From contig JAPYSD010000102.1 of NCBI GenBank assembly GCA_029936705.1, forward strand, positions 1-9,067: a stretch of 9,067 bases of DNA, in the 5' to 3' direction. The stretch comes from Croceicoccus sp. GTDB taxonomy: Bacteria; Pseudomonadota; Alphaproteobacteria; Sphingomonadales; Sphingomonadaceae. Within the stretch, counting starts at the first letter, position 1. Each line of letters opens with the position of its first letter. The notes under the pieces are model-generated. The model had not been told where the DNA came from. It was given only the letters and a program-made list of their open reading frames with translations, and did not search any database. Shown one piece after another: positions 6,787-9,067 of the stretch. The position numbers and the translations under genes are program-made.

Positions 6787-8325
6787 ATGAACGACCAGAT
6801 CACCGAACAGACTCGCATGCCCGCGGTGATGCGCAGCCATGCGGACGACACCGTGGTGGTGGCCCTGCGCGACATCGCGGCCGGGGAAACGGTGGACGCG
6901 GGCGGTGAGCGGGTGACTGCCGCCCGGCCTGTTCGCGCGGGGCACAAGGTCGCGCTGCGCAGCCATGCGCCGGGCGATCCGGTGATCCGCTATGGCGAGC
7001 CGATCGGGCTGGCCAGCGCGCCGATCGCGGTCGGCGATCATGTCCATTCGCACAATCTGAAGACCGCGCTGTCGGGCGAGGTCGCCTATGGCGATTTCGC
7101 GGGACCGCTGGCAGACACGCAGGCCAAGACAGGGGCGAGCCCGCTGGGCAGCTGGCGCGGATACCGGCGCGCCGATGGCCGGCATGCCACGCGGAACGAG
7201 ATCTGGCTGATCCCGACCGTCGGCTGCGTCGCCCCGATGTGCGAGATGCTGGCGCGCGGGGCGGAGCGGCGCCACGCCGATGCCATCGCGGCGGGCCGGA
7301 TCGACGGGATCGTCGGCTTTGGCCATCCGCATGGCTGTTCGCAGCTGGGCGACGATCTGTCGGGCACGCGCGCGGTGCTGGCGGCGCTGTGCGACAATCC
7401 CAACGCGGGCGGCGTGGTGCTGATCGGGCTGGGGTGTGAAAGCAACCAGCTGGACCAGTTGATCGATCATGTCCCTGAACGCAGCCGCGCCAAGCTGCGG
7501 GTGATGCGCGCGCAGGACCCGGGCGACGAATACGCACGCGCCGATGCGCTGATCGATGCGCTGGTCGAGGAACTGTCCGGCGCAAGGCGCGAGGATGCGC
7601 CCGCCTCCGCATTGGCGGTGGGGCTGAAATGCGGCGGTTCGGACGCGCTTTCGGGCGTAACCGCCAATCCGCTGCTGGGCCGCTTCAGCGACCGGGTGGC
7701 GGCCAGCGGCGGGCGGCTGGTGCTGACCGAGATTCCCGAGATCTTCGGCGCCGAAACCTCGCTGTTCGCGCGCAGCGTTTCGGGCGAGGTGCACGGCAAG
7801 GCGACCGATCTGCTCAACCGGTTCAAACGCTATTTCCTGGCGCAGGGGCAGCCGGTTTCGGAAAATCCCTCGCCCGGCAATATCGAGGGCGGGATCACCA
7901 CGCTTGAGGAAAAGTCGCTGGGCGCGGTGCAGAAGGGGGGCAGGGCGCCGCTGGCCGACGTGGCCGATTATGGCGGCACGGCGGAAAAGCCGGGCATCAC
8001 CCTGCTGGAAGCGCCGGGCAACGATGCCGTGTCCTCGACCGCGCTGGCGGCGGCGGGGGCGACGATGATCCTGTTCACCACGGGCCGCGGCACGCCGCTG
8101 GGCTTTCCGGTGCCGACGGTGAAGATCGCCTCGAACTCGGCACTGGCGGCGGGCAAGGCGGGCTGGATCGACTTCGACGCGGGCCGCATCTTGAGCGAAC
8201 CCGCAGGCGAGGTGGACGAGGATTTCGCCCGCCGCCTGCTCGCCATCGCCAGTGGCGAGAAGACCGCCAGCGAGCGGACCGGCCAGCGCGTCATCTCGAT
8301 CTGGAAGCGCGGGGTGACGCTCTGA
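6787..8325 (+). CDS. uxaA: Altronate dehydratase UxaA
   Basis: Cytoplasmic altronate dehydratase (EC 4.2.1.7). It removes water from D-altronate to give 2-keto-3-deoxy-D-gluconate in galacturonate breakdown. It has 512 residues; E. coli UxaA has about 495. An N-terminal SAF domain (about 17-95) ends in HSHNLKT (87-93). The catalytic D-galactarate dehydratase/altronate hydrolase domain follows, with HPHGCSQLGDD (180-190), GLGCESNQ (214-221), LKCGGSDALSG (280-290), EIFGAE (318-323), the block starting NPSPGNIEGG (360-369) and ending LEEKSLG, and TTGRGTPLG (431-439). The conserved cysteines C217 and C282 fit iron- or metal-dependent members of the family. It diverges from uxaC. The 3' side faces a 305-base gap and a convergent gene, so it is probably transcribed alone. 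GC content is the highest in the window, near 70-75% in sampled lines. Confidence 0.96.
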   Translation: MNDQITEQTRMPAVMRSHADDTVVVALRDIAAGETVDAGGERVTAARPVRAGHKVALRSHAPGDPVIRYGEPIGLASAPIAVGDHVHSHNLKTALSGEVAYGDFAGPLADTQAKTGASPLGSWRGYRRADGRHATRNEIWLIPTVGCVAPMCEMLARGAERRHADAIAAGRIDGIVGFGHPHGCSQLGDDLSGTRAVLAALCDNPNAGGVVLIGLGCESNQLDQLIDHVPERSRAKLRVMRAQDPGDEYARADALIDALVEELSGARREDAPASALAVGLKCGGSDALSGVTANPLLGRFSDRVAASGGRLVLTEIPEIFGAETSLFARSVSGEVHGKATDLLNRFKRYFLAQGQPVSENPSPGNIEGGITTLEEKSLGAVQKGGRAPLADVADYGGTAEKPGITLLEAPGNDAVSSTALAAAGATMILFTTGRGTPLGFPVPTVKIASNSALAAGKAGWIDFDAGRILSEPAGEVDEDFARRLLAIASGEKTASERTGQRVISIWKRGVTL

Positions 8326-8346
8326 CCTCCCTGCCGCGGCCTTGCC

Positions 8347-8432
8347 GGTTGACACAGGCGACACGTCCTACAGGCGCTGTCACCTGCCTGGAACCCGCGG
8401 GAATCCGGGCTTTGCGGTCCCCTGGTTGACAC
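8347..8432 (+). repeat. Direct repeat GGTTGACAC, two copies
   Basis: GGTTGACAC occurs at 8347-8355 and again at 8424-8432, 77 bases apart and in the same orientation. Each copy contains a perfect TTGACA. The match is only nine bases, so common origin is uncertain; a shared -35 box or a shared protein binding site are alternatives. Confidence 0.35.
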
Positions 8433-8453
8433 CGCGGGGGGCTGGAGAAAAAT
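8426..8453 (+). promoter_or_regulatory. Weak promoter candidate in the gene-free stretch
   Basis: TTGACA at 8426-8431 is followed after 16 bases by AAAAAT (8448-8453), which matches four of six bases of the -10 consensus. It points right, antisense to the small gene at 8631-8936, with no open frame behind it. If active it would make a short RNA passing the hairpins at 8471-8540. Confidence 0.22.
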
Positions 8454-8470
8454 CGACGATCGGAAAGAGC

Positions 8471-8497
8471 CTTCGCCCGGATCGATAGCCGGGCAAG
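8471..8497. terminator. Hairpin, possible transcription end
   Basis: CTT-GCCCGG (8471-8480, with C8474 bulged) pairs with CCGGGC-AAG (8489-8497) around an eight-base loop. No T-run follows on the plus strand. On the minus strand the sequence runs on to TCTTT and, further, to TTTTT (8452-8448). It could end transcription of the minus-strand small gene, or of uxaA with factor help. Confidence 0.35.
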
Positions 8498-8528
8498 CCC
8501 GTGTAGGACAGGGAATTGGCAAGTGCCC

Positions 8529-8540
8529 CGCGGCGCCGCG
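8529..8540. repeat. Perfect 12-base palindrome
   Basis: CGCGGCGCCGCG is fully self-complementary. Next to it TCCGG-GCG-CCGGA (8545-8557) forms a second short hairpin. Together they could form a strong GC-only structure between the two convergent genes; there is no T-run, so intrinsic termination is doubtful. Confidence 0.4.
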
Positions 8541-8630
8541 TCTGTCCGGGCGCCGGATGACCGGAATGGTAGGGAGCAGACGGTGCGAACACCGATCGGC
8601 GATGGCCGCTGACAAGCCCGTTGCGGAGGT

Positions 8631-8936
8631 TCAGCCCCGGTATGGTGGGCGCTCACCACGTTGCAATCGTATTTCCTCCAGCGCCGCGGGTGTGAAACCG
8701 GAGATGTCGGCGGTCATCAACGTGCCCTCGTCGCGCCATGCCCAGGACAGGACCTCGGCAGCGCGTTGTTGCAGCATCCCGTCTTCATCAGGGTCACGTG
8801 CGGTCGCAAGAAGCGCCTTGCGTCCTGCATCTAACGACCCGATCATCCTGGCAGCATGGTCGCGCTCCCAATCTACCGAAACAGGATCCAGATAGATAGC
8901 CAGTGCCTCGGCCGCCGTCTGTGGAATCGGTTGCAT
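8631..8936 (-). CDS. Hypothetical small helical (HEAT-like) protein
   Basis: A 101-residue acidic-to-neutral soluble protein with no signal peptide, no membrane segment and no cysteine. I do not recognise a named family. The middle reads as two packed helices, AARMIGSLDAGRKALLATARD (about 28-48) and MLQQRAAEVLSWAWRDEG (54-71), joined by a DPDED turn. This is the usual form of one HEAT-type repeat. A GFTPAALEEIR helix (80-90) and a basic tail follow. Small proteins of this form occur among immunity proteins of toxin systems, but no toxin gene is visible. The start is supported by GGAG seven bases upstream (8947-8944). It faces uxaA convergently. A possible upstream gene ends 19 bases before it. 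Confidence 0.7.
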   Translation of the reverse strand: MQPIPQTAAEALAIYLDPVSVDWERDHAARMIGSLDAGRKALLATARDPDEDGMLQQRAAEVLSWAWRDEGTLMTADISGFTPAALEEIRLQRGERPPYRG

Positions 8937-8943
8937 GGGTTAT

Positions 8944-8947
8944 CTCC
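8944..8947 (-). promoter_or_regulatory. Ribosome binding site GGAG of the 101-residue gene
   Basis: GGAG on the minus strand ends seven bases before ATG 8936, normal spacing, and supports this gene as real. Confidence 0.6.
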
Positions 8948-8955
8948 ATCGCAGA

Positions 8956-9067
8956 TCATCGCGTCGGTGTGATCAGGCAGCCGAATGTCCGGATCCCACC
9001 GCATTTCAGACATCGATCCGGCCGAAAAGCAATGTCCGCAATGGGCGAGACGTGCCGTTTGCCGATT
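8956..9067 (-). CDS. Possible 3' end of an upstream gene with a CxxC motif
   Basis: On the minus strand one frame is open from the right edge to TGA at 8958-8956. It reads HVSPIADIAFRPDRCLKCGG and then IRTFGCLITPTR. The C-x2-C motif and the extra cysteine suggest a small zinc-binding tail. It stops 19 bases before the start of the 101-residue gene, so the two could form one operon. A second frame is also open here and runs into the small gene, with slightly lower G/C at third positions (21 of 36 against 23 of 36), so the reading frame is not settled. Too little is present to name a product. Confidence 0.3.
   Translation of the reverse strand, partial: IGKRHVSPIADIAFRPDRCLKCGGIRTFGCLITPTR

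Larger units (their letters stand above)
8326..8630. other. Gene-free, palindrome-rich stretch between convergent genes
   Basis: About 305 GC-rich bases between the uxaA stop and the stop of the minus-strand small gene. Frames through it lack ribosome binding sites and coding character. It contains a 9-base direct repeat (GGTTGACAC at 8347-8355 and 8424-8432), an 8-base inverted pair (GTCCTACA at 8365-8372 and TGTAGGAC at 8502-8509), a CCCGCGGG palindrome (8394-8401) and several hairpins listed separately. I see no tRNA-like fold. It probably holds the transcription ends of both flanking genes and may hold a small RNA. Confidence 0.55.

Noticed and set aside
6742..8364. Long minus-strand open frame (540 codons) across uxaA
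   Set aside because: It is antisense to a clear UxaA and rich in arginine, alanine and histidine, as expected for the shadow of a GC-rich gene. No domain is recognisable.
8326..8630. tRNA, CRISPR or attachment site in the gene-free stretch
   Set aside because: No cloverleaf, no regularly spaced repeats and no integrase nearby; the repeats are only 8-9 bases long.

Overview
The window looks like chromosomal DNA of a GC-rich alphaproteobacterium, most likely a sphingomonad. The evidence is a BcsA-BcsB cellulose synthase written as one reading frame, an exact TTAA-N7-TTAA (CtrA-type) box in front of the cellulose operon, and uronate genes of the type found in plant-associated alphaproteobacteria. 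The assignment is an inference from gene content; no rRNA or other phylogenetic marker is present.

Left part (1-4910, all minus strand): a cellulose biosynthesis operon transcribed right to left. A 115-residue BcsR/BcsP-like protein overlaps the start of bcsQ by four bases (ATGA). bcsQ encodes a ParA/MinD-like ATPase. It is followed after 15 bases by a fused bcsAB gene that runs off the left edge. BcsA carries the complete glycosyltransferase motif set and a C-terminal PilZ domain with both cyclic-di-GMP-binding motifs. The frame continues without a stop through a signal-peptide-like segment into BcsB. About 547 residues of BcsB are visible. Other bcs genes probably lie beyond the left edge.

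Middle (4911-5227): about 320 bases without an intact gene. Next to the bcs operon are a strong ribosome binding site, a plausible promoter and the CtrA-type box. Further right there is a 3' gene fragment on the plus strand with high-GC codon use and no 5' end. GC content changes here, from the high fifties or about 60% in the bcs operon to about 70% in the uronate genes (estimated by eye on sampled lines). This is a likely recombination junction.

Right part (5228-8325): uxaC (glucuronate/galacturonate isomerase, minus) and uxaA (altronate dehydratase, plus) are divergent around a 158-base control region. That region holds an imperfect inverted repeat centred on ACCGGT, like a LacI-family operator. 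UxaC makes tagaturonate or fructuronate, and UxaA converts altronate to 2-keto-3-deoxygluconate. The reductase joining them (UxaB) is not in the window.

Far right (8326-9067): about 305 bases without a gene, rich in palindromes and short repeats. Then come a small minus-strand hypothetical gene encoding a HEAT-like helical protein of 101 residues, and possibly the 3' end of an upstream gene with a CxxC motif. I see no CRISPR array, tRNA, rRNA, insertion sequence or defence system. The most notable items are the fused synthase operon with its CtrA-type box and the composition break with a gene remnant beside it.
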